A DNA stretch of 50,516 nt, taken from NCBI GenBank assembly GCA_035551475.1, contig DASZMX010000119.1, positions 1 to 50,516 on the forward strand, given 5' to 3'. This DNA comes from DASZMX01 sp035551475 (GTDB taxonomy: Bacteria > Verrucomicrobiota > Verrucomicrobiia > Limisphaerales > Palsa-1400). The translations under genes were made by a program, and so were the position numbers. The stretch's first letter is position 1; every line of letters begins with the position of its first letter. Shown here piece after piece: positions 25,215 through 34,424 of the stretch. The notes under the pieces are model-generated. The model had not been told where the DNA came from. It did not search any database and worked only from the letters and a program-made list of their open reading frames with translations.

Positions 25215-27050
25215 TTATGGCTCCTTCCGGCTCGGGAAGGGAACAATTTTGTACGGGCCCAGAGCGCGGAAACCGTTGTTTTGCGGCGACCAAATCAGGG
25301 AATCGGAATTGGAAACGAGGAATTTGTCGGTCTGCGCCACGGGACGGCCGGTCAAGGTCATTTGCCCATTGGTTCCCGCCACATAGACGGCGCGGTCGGC
25401 CGCCGCATGAATCGTTTGCCCGTTCTTTTGTTGATCCAGCACGACGTGGCGTTCGGCGATGGCTTGGTCAAGACGATTGGGCACGGGCGCAAAAAGCCCG
25501 GTGACGACGTCGGCGGTAAGCGTATCGCGCGCGCCGCTTGTTCCGCCGGATTGCTCGAGAACCACATTTTTTTCGCCCACAACCTTCTCTGTCACATTCG
25601 CCGCCACCGAACGCCAGACCGTCAATGTTTCGCAACGGATGGATTTCTTCGCGCCGGCAGCGTCCGGAGCGGATTCGCCCTGCACCCCATCGTGCGCGAC
25701 GGCGGTGCGAACCTTTCCCTGCTCCAAATCGGCGGTCAACAGGCGGCAGGTAAGGGTGTTTTCCAGGACGCCTTTCTGAAATGACTTGGCGATCACATGA
25801 TCATGAAACTCGGCCAGGTTGGTTTGAAAATTCAAATGGTCGCACGCGATTTGCAGGAGCCGATTCGTGGAGGCGGCGTCGCGCAGCCGCAATTGGGCAT
25901 GGCCATCGGCATGGTAAACACGATTGCTCAGGCCCACGGAAAGAGCATCGCCTTTCACTTCGGTGGTGTCATTCCACCACACGGGCTCGCCGGTAATTTG
26001 GAAGAACCCATTGGTGCGGCTGTAAACGGCCTGCTGCCCGGTGGCGCGGCTCTGGTCGGATTGGTTGGCCAGAATGACATTCCCGTCCGCGGTCATGCTT
26101 TCGATGGGCCCGTTGGTGGCCGGCCATTGCAACACCACGGCATCGGAGTAAAGCGTCGCATACGTCGTCGCGGCATTGGGTGGATTCGGCCAGCGCACGC
26201 GCACATGTTTGACGGCATGCAAAACGCGCGCGGTGGAATCGTAGGTGAACGCCTCGGCTTTCGCCTCCTCCAAGCCGTTGTGCCAGGCGGCATCGCCCGA
26301 CAGGTAAACCTGCTCGGAGCCGTTGGTGACGGCATAGAAGGCGCGGCGGCCCGTCGCCTGGCCGCGATTGGTGACATTAATTGTGACCTCATCCCGGGCC
26401 AGGATGCCGCGCACGGCATTATTCGTAGTCAAGTAAATCGTCAAGGCGCGCGACACCGAATCGCCCTGCGGATCGAACACCCGGACGTGGCCGACATAAT
26501 CAATGACGTTGGAGAGCGAATCGAAATGGCAGTAATCGGCCAGGATGCGGATGGTTTGCCCGGCGCTTTCCGCGCTGGTTCCGCCGCCAAATAAAGGAGC
26601 CTTGAGCAAGCTCCTGACGATCCGGGTCTCCACGTCATTCGAGATGATGAGGAGACGCTGGGACTGGTCGCAAAAAAACCCGCGGCCTTGAATGTAAAGG
26701 TTGGTGGTGGGGGTGAAAATTTCCAGCGGGCCGGGATCGGAGGCGACTTTCGTGGCCATGTTCAAGGCGCATTGCGGGGCCAGGGCGCGCAACTGCACCA
26801 GGTTCGTGTCGCCCTCCTTGAACGTGCGCATGTCAAACTGCTGCACCTGCATCTCCTGCCGGCCGGCGCTGGCGGCGCTTTGAAACGTGATCATCGCGTC
26901 GATGACCTGTCCGTGGGCAGTGTCGCGATAAATGGGAATGCGCGGGTTGGCCTTGACTTGGATGCCGACCGGCAATTGGGCCTGGAGCGCGAGACTGAAG
27001 CCGAGCACGAGAGCCACGGCCAGCCGGCGTTCACGAATGAGGTTCACCAC
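25215..27050 (-). CDS. Large OstA/LptA-like periplasmic protein
   Basis: A 611-residue exported protein with a signal peptide (about 1-24, ending LALQAQ). The rest is beta-rich with repeats of the pattern VYLSGDAAW, FQITGEPVWW and MTLTGRPVAQ, each preceded by a toggling A-xx-A-Y-xxTNG segment (RAFYAVTNG, QAVYSRTNG, RAVYVAGTNG). These look like successive OstA/LptA beta-jellyroll turns. Position directly upstream of lptB supports a role in the periplasmic LPS bridge, perhaps combining LptC and LptA roles. It is about three times the size of E. coli LptA and shorter than LptD. The start is GTG 27050 followed by a second GTG; no ATG is available. Confidence 0.75.
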   Translation of the reverse strand: MVNLIRERRLAVALVLGFSLALQAQLPVGIQVKANPRIPIYRDTAHGQVIDAMITFQSAASAGRQEMQVQQFDMRTFKEGDTNLVQLRALAPQCALNMATKVASDPGPLEIFTPTTNLYIQGRGFFCDQSQRLLIISNDVETRIVRSLLKAPLFGGGTSAESAGQTIRILADYCHFDSLSNVIDYVGHVRVFDPQGDSVSRALTIYLTTNNAVRGILARDEVTINVTNRGQATGRRAFYAVTNGSEQVYLSGDAAWHNGLEEAKAEAFTYDSTARVLHAVKHVRVRWPNPPNAATTYATLYSDAVVLQWPATNGPIESMTADGNVILANQSDQSRATGQQAVYSRTNGFFQITGEPVWWNDTTEVKGDALSVGLSNRVYHADGHAQLRLRDAASTNRLLQIACDHLNFQTNLAEFHDHVIAKSFQKGVLENTLTCRLLTADLEQGKVRTAVAHDGVQGESAPDAAGAKKSIRCETLTVWRSVAANVTEKVVGEKNVVLEQSGGTSGARDTLTADVVTGLFAPVPNRLDQAIAERHVVLDQQKNGQTIHAAADRAVYVAGTNGQMTLTGRPVAQTDKFLVSNSDSLIWSPQNNGFRALGPYKIVPFPSRKEP

Positions 27051-27107
27051 GCGACACGGATAACACGGAAGGAAGAATTTTGACGAGCCTTTAAAATTCG
27101 CCGCGCG

Positions 27108-28415
27108 CTAGATCACCGTGCCGTGCGGAATGACGCCGTTCTTGGGAATGATCACAATGCCGTCGCGTATGTAATACAACGGGTGATCGACTTTATCAGG
27201 TTTGCCGGCGGGCGAAATGTGGCAGTTGGCGCCAATGCGGGCGTTTTTGTCCACAATCGCGTTTTCGATAAAGGTGTTGGGCCCGACGCCAATGCGCGGC
27301 ATGCCGCGGGCCTCGTGCTGCTGGATCGAATGCTCGGACTCGTAATAGTCGCAGCCGAGAAGGATCGAGCGGGAAACCTGGCAGCCCTCATGAATGAGGC
27401 TGCGAATGCCGACAATCGTATGATTGACCTTGCAATGGTTGATGATGCAGCCGTCGGAAATCACGGCGTGGTTGATTTCCGCGCCGTTGATTTTCGAGCC
27501 CGGCAGAAAGCGCGGCCGCGTGAAAATCGGCGCCGCCATGTCAAAGAAATTGAAGCGCGGCAAATCCGCCACGAGGTCCAAATTGGCGTCAAAATAATTG
27601 CGGATCGTGCCCACGTCCTCCCAGTAACCCTGGAACACATAGGCATGGACGCGATGGCTGGCGATGGAATTGGGGATGATATGCTTGCCAAAGTCCGTGA
27701 GCTGGTTGTCCAGCAAACGCAAAATGACGTCGCGATTGAAGAGGTAGATGCCCATGGAGGCCAGCAGGTACTCGCCGTCCCCCTGCAAGCCGACCTGGCC
27801 GTACAGGCTGCGATCCAGGGCCAGGCTTGCTTGCACCGCGGGATCCTTGGGCTTTTCCTCGAAACGTATAATGCGCGAGTTCGCGTCAATTTGCATGATC
27901 CCCAGCGCCTCGGCGGCATGGCGATTGACAGGTATCGTGGCGATGGTGATTTCCGCCCCGGATTCCGCGTGCTGCGCAATCAGCGAGCGATAATCCATGC
28001 GATATAATTGATCGCCGCTGAGGATGGCCAGGTAATCGAAATCGTGGTTCAGGAAATGGCCGAGATTCTTGCGCACGGCGTCAGCCGTGCCTTGATACCA
28101 CGAGGTGTCGGAGAAGGTCTGCTCGGCGGCGAGAATTTCCACAAAACCGCTGGAGAACTGGTCAAATTTGTAGGACTGCGAAATGTGCCGGTGCAGCGAC
28201 GCGGAATTAAACTGCGTCAATAAATAAATCCGCTTCAACCCGGAGTTGATGCAGTTGGAAATTGGAATATCGACCAGGCGATATTTGCCGGCGAGCGGCA
28301 CGGCCGGTTTGCTGCGGTCGCGCGTCAGCGGAAACAGCCGAGTCCCCTGCCCTCCGCCCATGATGACGGCGAGCACATTGCTGGAATTGACGGACATCCG
28401 TGTCTTTTGTGTCAT
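27108..28415 (-). CDS. glgC: Glucose-1-phosphate adenylyltransferase (ADP-glucose pyrophosphorylase)
   Basis: A 435-residue GlgC, which makes ADP-glucose from glucose-1-phosphate and ATP as the committed step of glycogen synthesis. GGGQGTRLFPLTRDRSKPAVPL near 20 is the nucleotide-binding loop, YRLVDIPISNCINSG and WYQGTADAVRKN follow, and RFEEKPKDP is the glucose-1-phosphate site. The C-terminal left-handed helix region (INGAEINHAVISDGCIINHC) is intact. ATG 28415 is chosen because GAGG lies seven bases upstream; ATG 28397 lacks such a site. It leads the run into the OstA-like gene after 57 bases. Confidence 0.96.
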   Translation of the reverse strand: MTQKTRMSVNSSNVLAVIMGGGQGTRLFPLTRDRSKPAVPLAGKYRLVDIPISNCINSGLKRIYLLTQFNSASLHRHISQSYKFDQFSSGFVEILAAEQTFSDTSWYQGTADAVRKNLGHFLNHDFDYLAILSGDQLYRMDYRSLIAQHAESGAEITIATIPVNRHAAEALGIMQIDANSRIIRFEEKPKDPAVQASLALDRSLYGQVGLQGDGEYLLASMGIYLFNRDVILRLLDNQLTDFGKHIIPNSIASHRVHAYVFQGYWEDVGTIRNYFDANLDLVADLPRFNFFDMAAPIFTRPRFLPGSKINGAEINHAVISDGCIINHCKVNHTIVGIRSLIHEGCQVSRSILLGCDYYESEHSIQQHEARGMPRIGVGPNTFIENAIVDKNARIGANCHISPAGKPDKVDHPLYYIRDGIVIIPKNGVIPHGTVI

Positions 28416-28478
28416 GAACGTGCCTCAGTTTTAAGGGAATTTAAACCGGCGTTGCCGTCGCGCAAGCAAAGTTATTAT

Positions 28479-28877
28479 TTAGGCCAATTCTTTTGTCTTG
28501 GGCCGCTCGATCAATTCCACTTCGTAACCTTCGGGGGCGTCGATAAAAGCGAAGCCGCCGCCGTGCGCTTGGCGGGTGGGGCCGTCGGAGAATTTCAACC
28601 CCAGAGCGGTGAGATGGCGCCCGAACTCGTCCAGGCTGTCCACCAGAAAGGCCAGATGCGTCAAATCGCTTTGCACATGCACGGGGCCGCTGGAAGGAAA
28701 CGAGCAAATCTCGATCAATTCATCGCTCTCCGGCGCTTTGAGAAAAACCAATTCCGAGCCGCGCGGCGATTTGCTGCGCTTGACTTCCGTCAGTCCCAGC
28801 ACGTCCTGGTAAAATTTGACCGTGCGCTCCAAGTCATCCACCCGGTACCGGGTGTGATCAAGTTTTTTGACTTTCAT
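28479..28877 (-). CDS. VOC family protein (glyoxalase I-like)
   Basis: A 132-residue two-module VOC (vicinal oxygen chelate) protein. LDHTRYRVDDLERTVKFYQDVLGL begins module 1 and LTHLAFLVDSLDEFGRHL module 2. Candidate metal ligands are His8, a Glu in LIEICSF, His in LTHLAF and Glu in GYEVELIE, so the lactoylglutathione-lyase-type set is complete. The substrate cannot be told apart from other small electrophiles. It lies between glgC and the sensor kinase on the same strand, 24 bases from the kinase stop. Confidence 0.88.
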   Translation of the reverse strand: MKVKKLDHTRYRVDDLERTVKFYQDVLGLTEVKRSKSPRGSELVFLKAPESDELIEICSFPSSGPVHVQSDLTHLAFLVDSLDEFGRHLTALGLKFSDGPTRQAHGGGFAFIDAPEGYEVELIERPKTKELA

Positions 28878-28901
28878 TCCCGCAACATAACGCGGGCGCA
28901 G

Positions 28902-31900
28902 TCAAACGCAAACATTCTGCGCCGGGATGGGAATCTCCAAGGTAAATGTGGCGCCGAGATCTGCCCCCGCGCTATAGACCGTGAGGTTCCCGCCCATTTC
29001 GCGCGCCGCGAGAAATCCGCTATGAAGCCCAAAGCCGTGCCCATCCTTGCGGGTGGTAAAGCCGTGCGCGAAAATGCGGTTCAAGTTCTGCGCCGGAATG
29101 CCCATGCCATTATCCGTCACGGCGATGTGCACGCACTGGCCGCCGTTGGGCTGGATGCGAACCGTCAATACGCGCTCCCGACTGTCCACGGCTGCGAGGG
29201 CCTGCTGGGAATTGGCGATCAAATTAACCAAAATTTGCAGCGTCTTATGGCGATCCACCATCACTTCGGGGATCGGCTCAAACTGGCGCAGCACCCGCAC
29301 GCCCGCGCTTTCCAGGGCGGCGGCCTGGATGCGCAGCGCGTCCTCGGCGAGGGCGGGCAACGATTCCTTTTCCGCCACGGCGGCGGCGCGGGCATTTGTT
29401 TGCTGCATCACGACAATTTTCTTGATGTGATCGACATTCTTGGTGAGTCCCGTCAATTCCGAGAGCAGGAACGCCTGTTCTTTTTCCATTTCGGTTGACA
29501 GGCCGTGCACAAATTTAATCATGAGCTCGGTGCGCCCTTCCGCGCCGAGAAAGGCGGCAAGATCGTGCCGATGCTCCGTCAACAGCCGCCCAATCTGCGC
29601 GATGTCCGAGACGTTGCGCTCGCGGACGCGGTCGCGCAACAACGTGGCCGAAGTATTGACGCTCGTGAGGACGTTGCCGACGTTGTGCAACACGCTGGAG
29701 GCGACCTCCGCCTTGCCCGCCAGGCGCGAAGCGTCCACCAGCTCGCGATGCACGCGGGCAACTTCCAGCTCCATGCGTTTGCGCTCTTCGATTTCACCCC
29801 GCAGTTCGCGCGTGCGCTCCTCCACTTTGGCTTCCAATTTGTCGCGATCTTCCTGGAGGCGGCGCTGCTTCCGATCGATGCGCGTGACCGCAATGCGACC
29901 CGCCAGAACCAGCAACCCGGCCAGCACAATGACCGACCAGGCCTTAAACCAGGTCGTTTGATAAAATCGCGGCAGCAACGTGATGGACGTTGCGGCCCCC
30001 GCCTGATTCCACACGCCATCTTCATTGCAGGCTTGCACGCAAAATTGGTAGTTGCCCGGCCGCAAGTTCATGTAGAACGCCGCGCGGCGTTCCCCGGCCT
30101 CGACCCAGTCCTTGTCGTAACCGCTCAAACGATAGCGATAGCGAATCTTGAGCGGAGCGAGGTAATTAAGGCCGGCATATTGAAACTCCAATTCGCCGCG
30201 CCCGGGCGGGATCACTGCCGCATCCGTCCGCGGCCATTCCCGCCCGTTGACCCGAATGCTGCGCAGGCACGCCGTGGGCGGGGTCGCGTCCACTGTCAAG
30301 CGTCGCGCGTCCACCATCGCCAAACCCTGCGCGGTGGGAAACCAAATGCGGCCATCGGTCGTGCGGCAGCCCGTGAATTGCTGTTGGAAGCGTTCCGCCG
30401 TCTTGACCCCGTCCGGCGCGCCAAAACCCGCGCATTGCAAACGCGGCGCTTTACGGTCGGCCACGGCATTCAGGTTGCGCAAGCTGGCCTTGATGAAACC
30501 GCGGCTGGAATCCATCCACAAATTGCCCTCGCGGTCGGGCGCCAGGGCGTAAATCAAGTTGTCAAATAAACCTTCATTTTGCGTGACCGCGCTGGCGGCG
30601 CCTTTCTGGATGCGGCCGAGGCCTTTTTCCGTTCCCGCCCAAATTGTCCCCTCGCCATCTTCGCAGAGTGAAGTCACCTTGGAATCGGGCAGCCCGTCGC
30701 TTTTTCCCCAAAAACGAAAGACGCCGCCTTGGATGCGGCAAATGCCAAAATCGCAAGCCACGAGCGTCGCGTCATCGTGCGTCACCGCCAGATTGAAAAC
30801 CCGTCCCAGCACGGGCTCAATTCCGCGAAAGCTCACGGGCTCGAATCTTCGATTGCGGATGCGATAAAGCCGCCCGTAAATGGCGATAATCGGGGATTGA
30901 GAATCTTCCGTGAACGCGGTCGGCCAGCCATCCGGGCTATTGGTGGCCACGGATTGGTTGTTCTCGATGGTTTGCACGCGATGCGAGCCGTCAATCACAT
31001 AGACTGTCCCGTTCGAGGCCTCAAAGACGCGGCTAATGTAATCGTTGGTCAACGTTGGAATCTGCCAGTAGGAAAGATTGGTGACATTGAAATAGCCCAA
31101 CCCTTCGCTCGTGCCCACCCAGATCCCGCCGAGACGCGAAGCGCACACATCCACATTGATCTTCGCCGGCAAACCCTCGCGTCGGCCATACGTGGGTATT
31201 TTGATGTCCGCTAATTCGCTGACGCCGCTGCGCGTTCCAATCCACAACGTGCCATTGGCGTCTTCCGCCAGCGAGAGAACGACGTCGTCGGCCAACCCAT
31301 CGGCCTGCGTGAATTGCTCGGCCTCGCCATTTTTGTAGCGGAACAAGCCGCCGTTGATCGTTCCCATCCAAAGCACGCCGCGCCGATCCGCCAGCATGCT
31401 GCGCACCGGCCACCACGGCGTGGTGAAGGGGAACGGGCGCAAATTCTTGTCCCAACGCAAGGGACCTTTGTCCGTGCCCGCCCAGATGTTTCCCTCCTGA
31501 TCCTCCACCACGCAGTGCATTTCCGGGCCGGCCGCATCGTCGGCATAAAGCCGGTGCGCGACGCCATTCTGTAAATAATATAATCCCTGATGCGTCGTGG
31601 CGATCCAGAGCCGCCCCTGCGAATCCTCGAAGAGGCCCCGCGCATCATAAGGATCGATGCCGCTGGGTTGGTTGGTCACAATTTCCTCGTAAACCTTGCC
31701 GCCCCGCAAGCGCGCCAGTTTCGTTTCCGCGCCAATCCAGAGATCGCCCTGGCGCCCTTCCCAAATCGACCGCACATTCAATTCCTCGGCCGGCCACCCC
31801 GGCAAACGCGACACCGTCTTGCCATCACAAAATCCCACGCCGCCACGCTGGGCCCCAAACCACAAGCCGCCTCGGGCGGCAGCGCTCAAGCTGGTCACAA

Positions 31901-32171
31901 TGGGGCTGGGAACCGCGCTCATGTCCGCGAGCTTGAAGTCAATGCCGTCGAAGGAAATCAGCCCGAGCGAGGTGCCCAGCCAGATATAACCGTCGCGCGT
32001 TTGCGTAATCGCCGCGACGCCGTCGGCGGGCAAGCCGTTCTGCCGCGTCCAGGTGCGGCAATTATATTGGGAGAGAGCGCGCGCGGGATCGAGAGCAAGG
32101 GCGGAGAGCGCCAGGCAAAACATCGCCCAACCCGTTAAGCACAGGCGGAGATGGGGCGACCGAGAGTTCAC
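28902..32171 (-). CDS. Two-component-regulator-propeller sensor histidine kinase
   Basis: A 1089-residue membrane sensor. After a signal segment (about 10-27) come repeats of the Reg_prop type (for example DGYIWLGTSLGL, GTLWIGTRSGV, GTIWAGTEKGLG) to about residue 640, forming a periplasmic propeller. A Y_Y_Y domain follows (about 660-720), then one membrane helix at 741-762, a coiled coil with ERTRELRGEIEERKRME, the phosphoacceptor region with VLHNVGNVLTSV (His near 827) and a HATPase domain from about 965 with IANSQQAL, DNGMGIP and GHGFGLH. No receiver domain or response regulator is adjacent. GTG 32171 is chosen because it precedes the signal segment; the frame runs on upstream without family-like sequence. 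Confidence 0.87.
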   Translation of the reverse strand: MNSRSPHLRLCLTGWAMFCLALSALALDPARALSQYNCRTWTRQNGLPADGVAAITQTRDGYIWLGTSLGLISFDGIDFKLADMSAVPSPIVTSLSAAARGGLWFGAQRGGVGFCDGKTVSRLPGWPAEELNVRSIWEGRQGDLWIGAETKLARLRGGKVYEEIVTNQPSGIDPYDARGLFEDSQGRLWIATTHQGLYYLQNGVAHRLYADDAAGPEMHCVVEDQEGNIWAGTDKGPLRWDKNLRPFPFTTPWWPVRSMLADRRGVLWMGTINGGLFRYKNGEAEQFTQADGLADDVVLSLAEDANGTLWIGTRSGVSELADIKIPTYGRREGLPAKINVDVCASRLGGIWVGTSEGLGYFNVTNLSYWQIPTLTNDYISRVFEASNGTVYVIDGSHRVQTIENNQSVATNSPDGWPTAFTEDSQSPIIAIYGRLYRIRNRRFEPVSFRGIEPVLGRVFNLAVTHDDATLVACDFGICRIQGGVFRFWGKSDGLPDSKVTSLCEDGEGTIWAGTEKGLGRIQKGAASAVTQNEGLFDNLIYALAPDREGNLWMDSSRGFIKASLRNLNAVADRKAPRLQCAGFGAPDGVKTAERFQQQFTGCRTTDGRIWFPTAQGLAMVDARRLTVDATPPTACLRSIRVNGREWPRTDAAVIPPGRGELEFQYAGLNYLAPLKIRYRYRLSGYDKDWVEAGERRAAFYMNLRPGNYQFCVQACNEDGVWNQAGAATSITLLPRFYQTTWFKAWSVIVLAGLLVLAGRIAVTRIDRKQRRLQEDRDKLEAKVEERTRELRGEIEERKRMELEVARVHRELVDASRLAGKAEVASSVLHNVGNVLTSVNTSATLLRDRVRERNVSDIAQIGRLLTEHRHDLAAFLGAEGRTELMIKFVHGLSTEMEKEQAFLLSELTGLTKNVDHIKKIVVMQQTNARAAAVAEKESLPALAEDALRIQAAALESAGVRVLRQFEPIPEVMVDRHKTLQILVNLIANSQQALAAVDSRERVLTVRIQPNGGQCVHIAVTDNGMGIPAQNLNRIFAHGFTTRKDGHGFGLHSGFLAAREMGGNLTVYSAGADLGATFTLEIPIPAQNVCV

Positions 32172-32232
32172 GAGAACGGTTTGCCAGTTAAGAGACGGGC
32201 CTGCCCTATTATCGGCAGGGCCATGGGACGGC

Positions 32233-34305
32233 TTAAGGCGCGCTGACGGGGGCGCGCAACGAACTTTCAGCAGGCGGGTTACACACGCGGCCGACGGGGA
32301 ATAGAAAACTGAAGGGCTCGCGCCAGAGACGGCGCCCCAGCGCACGATAGATGGCGTGGCGTTCCGGGGATTCAATGCCGCGGGCGCGGATGGCCACAAA
32401 CATCGCCAAGGAAAAGCTGACCCCCACATTCATCAACCCGATGCCGGCAATGCCCAAAACCGCAGCCCAAAACGGCCAGGTCGCCAGGACGCCGGAACCG
32501 AGCGAGGCGGCCGCCGCCACGAGCATGCTGGAGGAGAGTGTCACATGCCGGATGTCCAGCGGGAGCCCGGCGAAGGCCGCAATTTCGGGAATCAATCCCA
32601 GCATGAAGCCAAAAGAAATGTTGCCGGCCAAACCGGCGACATTGTTCTTCCAAAAGCGCCCGAAACGGAACGCGCGCGTCGTCCCCAACGTGCGCACCAG
32701 GCGTTGATCGGTCGCGAGCGCCTCTCCAATGCGGTGGCAGGCAAACCAGTTGTCCGCCCATGCCGCGACCATGCTGGAAGCCCAGAGCAGCACGCCCGTG
32801 AAAGCGGCGTAAAAAAGACTCGGGCCGGCAATCGAAAGGGAATGAATCAGGCGCGGAGCTTTGGCCGAAGCCATCATCGGCTCACCCGTCAACCATAGAA
32901 TCACAAAATGCAAACCCAGCATTGTGGGCGCGACCAGGGCCAGATTGCCCACGATCGACGCGAACTGGGAGCGAATCAAATACACAATCTCATTGACGAG
33001 CGCCTCCTGCGCCTCGGGCTCGCGCACCTGGTGCATGCGCGCCGCCAGCGCCGGCGCCGTGTTGGCCGGCTGCTTGGTGGCGAGCGTCGAGCCGGTGAGC
33101 TGGATGGCCACAAAGCCGCCGGCGTAGTTGACTGACGCCGCCAAGCCTTCCATGAGCGCCGGCAGATGCCAGCCCAGCAGAATGAGCTTCATCCAGGTGG
33201 TGAAGGCCATGATGACACCGCCGCCGCCTGCGCTGCGCAGCATCTCGCCATACTCCCGCCGCGTGCGCGCGATGTAATGCTCCCCCGTCTCGGCGTTGCG
33301 CTCGAGAATTTTCCGTGTCAACAAATGGAAATTCTCCCGCATCAGCTCCACCACGCTTTCCTGGGCGCGATTTTCCCGCACCAGGGCGGCGACGAACGCG
33401 GCGATCCGCGCGAGGGATTGCTCGCCGTTAAAATTCAATTCCAACAGCGTTTCAAAGCGGGCCAGCGAGGCCTCGATGAAGGCGAGTTGGTAAACCACTT
33501 CCGTGCTGACTCCGAGGTTTTCCAGGTGGCGCAAAACCTCCTCCGCGGCCCGGTGCGAAGATTCAATCAAGCCGCGCAAATGATTTAATTCCGCGAGAAA
33601 CGTTTCCTGGTCCCCGGCTTCGCGCGCCGCGAGCAAGGTCTGCAATGACCCGCTGAATTTGAAAAAAGGCAGTTCGCGGATGCGCTGATGCTTGATGCGC
33701 GCGCGCATGGCGGCGGAGCAGCCGCTGACGTTCAATTGGGCGGCGAGATGGAACAGGGCGTCTTGCAGCTCATCGGAAAGGACATTCCAGCCGGCTTCCT
33801 CGGGCGCGATCTCAAATTCCAGCAGGTCGCGGAAGCGCCGCAACGTCGTTTCATCCAGCGACTCAATCCAAGCGTCATCGCGGGGATGCGGGAAAAGGCG
33901 GTCAAAAAGAATGCCGAGTTCGGCGGAGCCCGGCGGCGGCAATAATTTGCGCGCGAGCCGCTCGCTGATTTCGGCCAGGAGGCCGGATTGGCGCGGCAAC
34001 CCGGTTTCGGAGAACAACTCGAGCGCGCTGGTTTCCCGGATGATGGAGCGCAAAGTCTGGGCGACGCTTTTTTTCCAGGCCGGATTGCGGTCCAGCACGT
34101 CGAGGAGGCGGCGCAAGCGGCCCTCCTGGATTTGGATTTCGGGCGAGCTGCTGGGGGCGTCGTCATGACCGGGCCGGCGAATCCACCGCACCACATCGAC
34201 CAGCCAATTCAACCGATTTTCCAGCGTGTCCTTGGGCGAGGCGGACGAAGCCAGCACATCGAGCGGCGGCAAGGCGGAGCGCTGTCCCGCAAAACGGTCG
34301 ATCAA
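32233..34305 (-). CDS. COG4389 'site-specific recombinase' (Gcr-like) membrane protein
   Basis: A 690-residue protein with a helical, soluble N-terminal half (1-350) and a C-terminal half with about six membrane segments. EHYIARTRREYGEMLRSAGGGGVIMAFTTWMKLI and WADNWFACHRIGEALATDQR are motifs of the Gcr family, which databases label as site-specific recombinase. I see neither a tyrosine- nor a serine-recombinase active site, so I doubt that name and regard it as a membrane protein of unknown function. The last nine residues are unlike the rest. It ends 61 bases from the sensor kinase start and is followed upstream by an antiporter gene. Confidence 0.78.
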   Translation of the reverse strand: MIDRFAGQRSALPPLDVLASSASPKDTLENRLNWLVDVVRWIRRPGHDDAPSSSPEIQIQEGRLRRLLDVLDRNPAWKKSVAQTLRSIIRETSALELFSETGLPRQSGLLAEISERLARKLLPPPGSAELGILFDRLFPHPRDDAWIESLDETTLRRFRDLLEFEIAPEEAGWNVLSDELQDALFHLAAQLNVSGCSAAMRARIKHQRIRELPFFKFSGSLQTLLAAREAGDQETFLAELNHLRGLIESSHRAAEEVLRHLENLGVSTEVVYQLAFIEASLARFETLLELNFNGEQSLARIAAFVAALVRENRAQESVVELMRENFHLLTRKILERNAETGEHYIARTRREYGEMLRSAGGGGVIMAFTTWMKLILLGWHLPALMEGLAASVNYAGGFVAIQLTGSTLATKQPANTAPALAARMHQVREPEAQEALVNEIVYLIRSQFASIVGNLALVAPTMLGLHFVILWLTGEPMMASAKAPRLIHSLSIAGPSLFYAAFTGVLLWASSMVAAWADNWFACHRIGEALATDQRLVRTLGTTRAFRFGRFWKNNVAGLAGNISFGFMLGLIPEIAAFAGLPLDIRHVTLSSSMLVAAAASLGSGVLATWPFWAAVLGIAGIGLMNVGVSFSLAMFVAIRARGIESPERHAIYRALGRRLWREPFSFLFPVGRVCNPPAESSLRAPVSAP

Positions 34306-34424
34306 TGTTTTTAGCCCGAAAGCGATAATAGCAAGTTCGTGTCCGCCGACAGCTTACGCCAGCATAAAAGCACGACGCCACCGGGGACGGGACTGATTGC
34401 CGTGCGAGGCGAAACCCGGCGCCC

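Noticed and set aside
32172..32429. In-frame extension of the sensor kinase upstream of GTG 32171
   Set aside because: It overlaps the COG4389 gene end, has no family-like sequence, and would place the signal segment internally.
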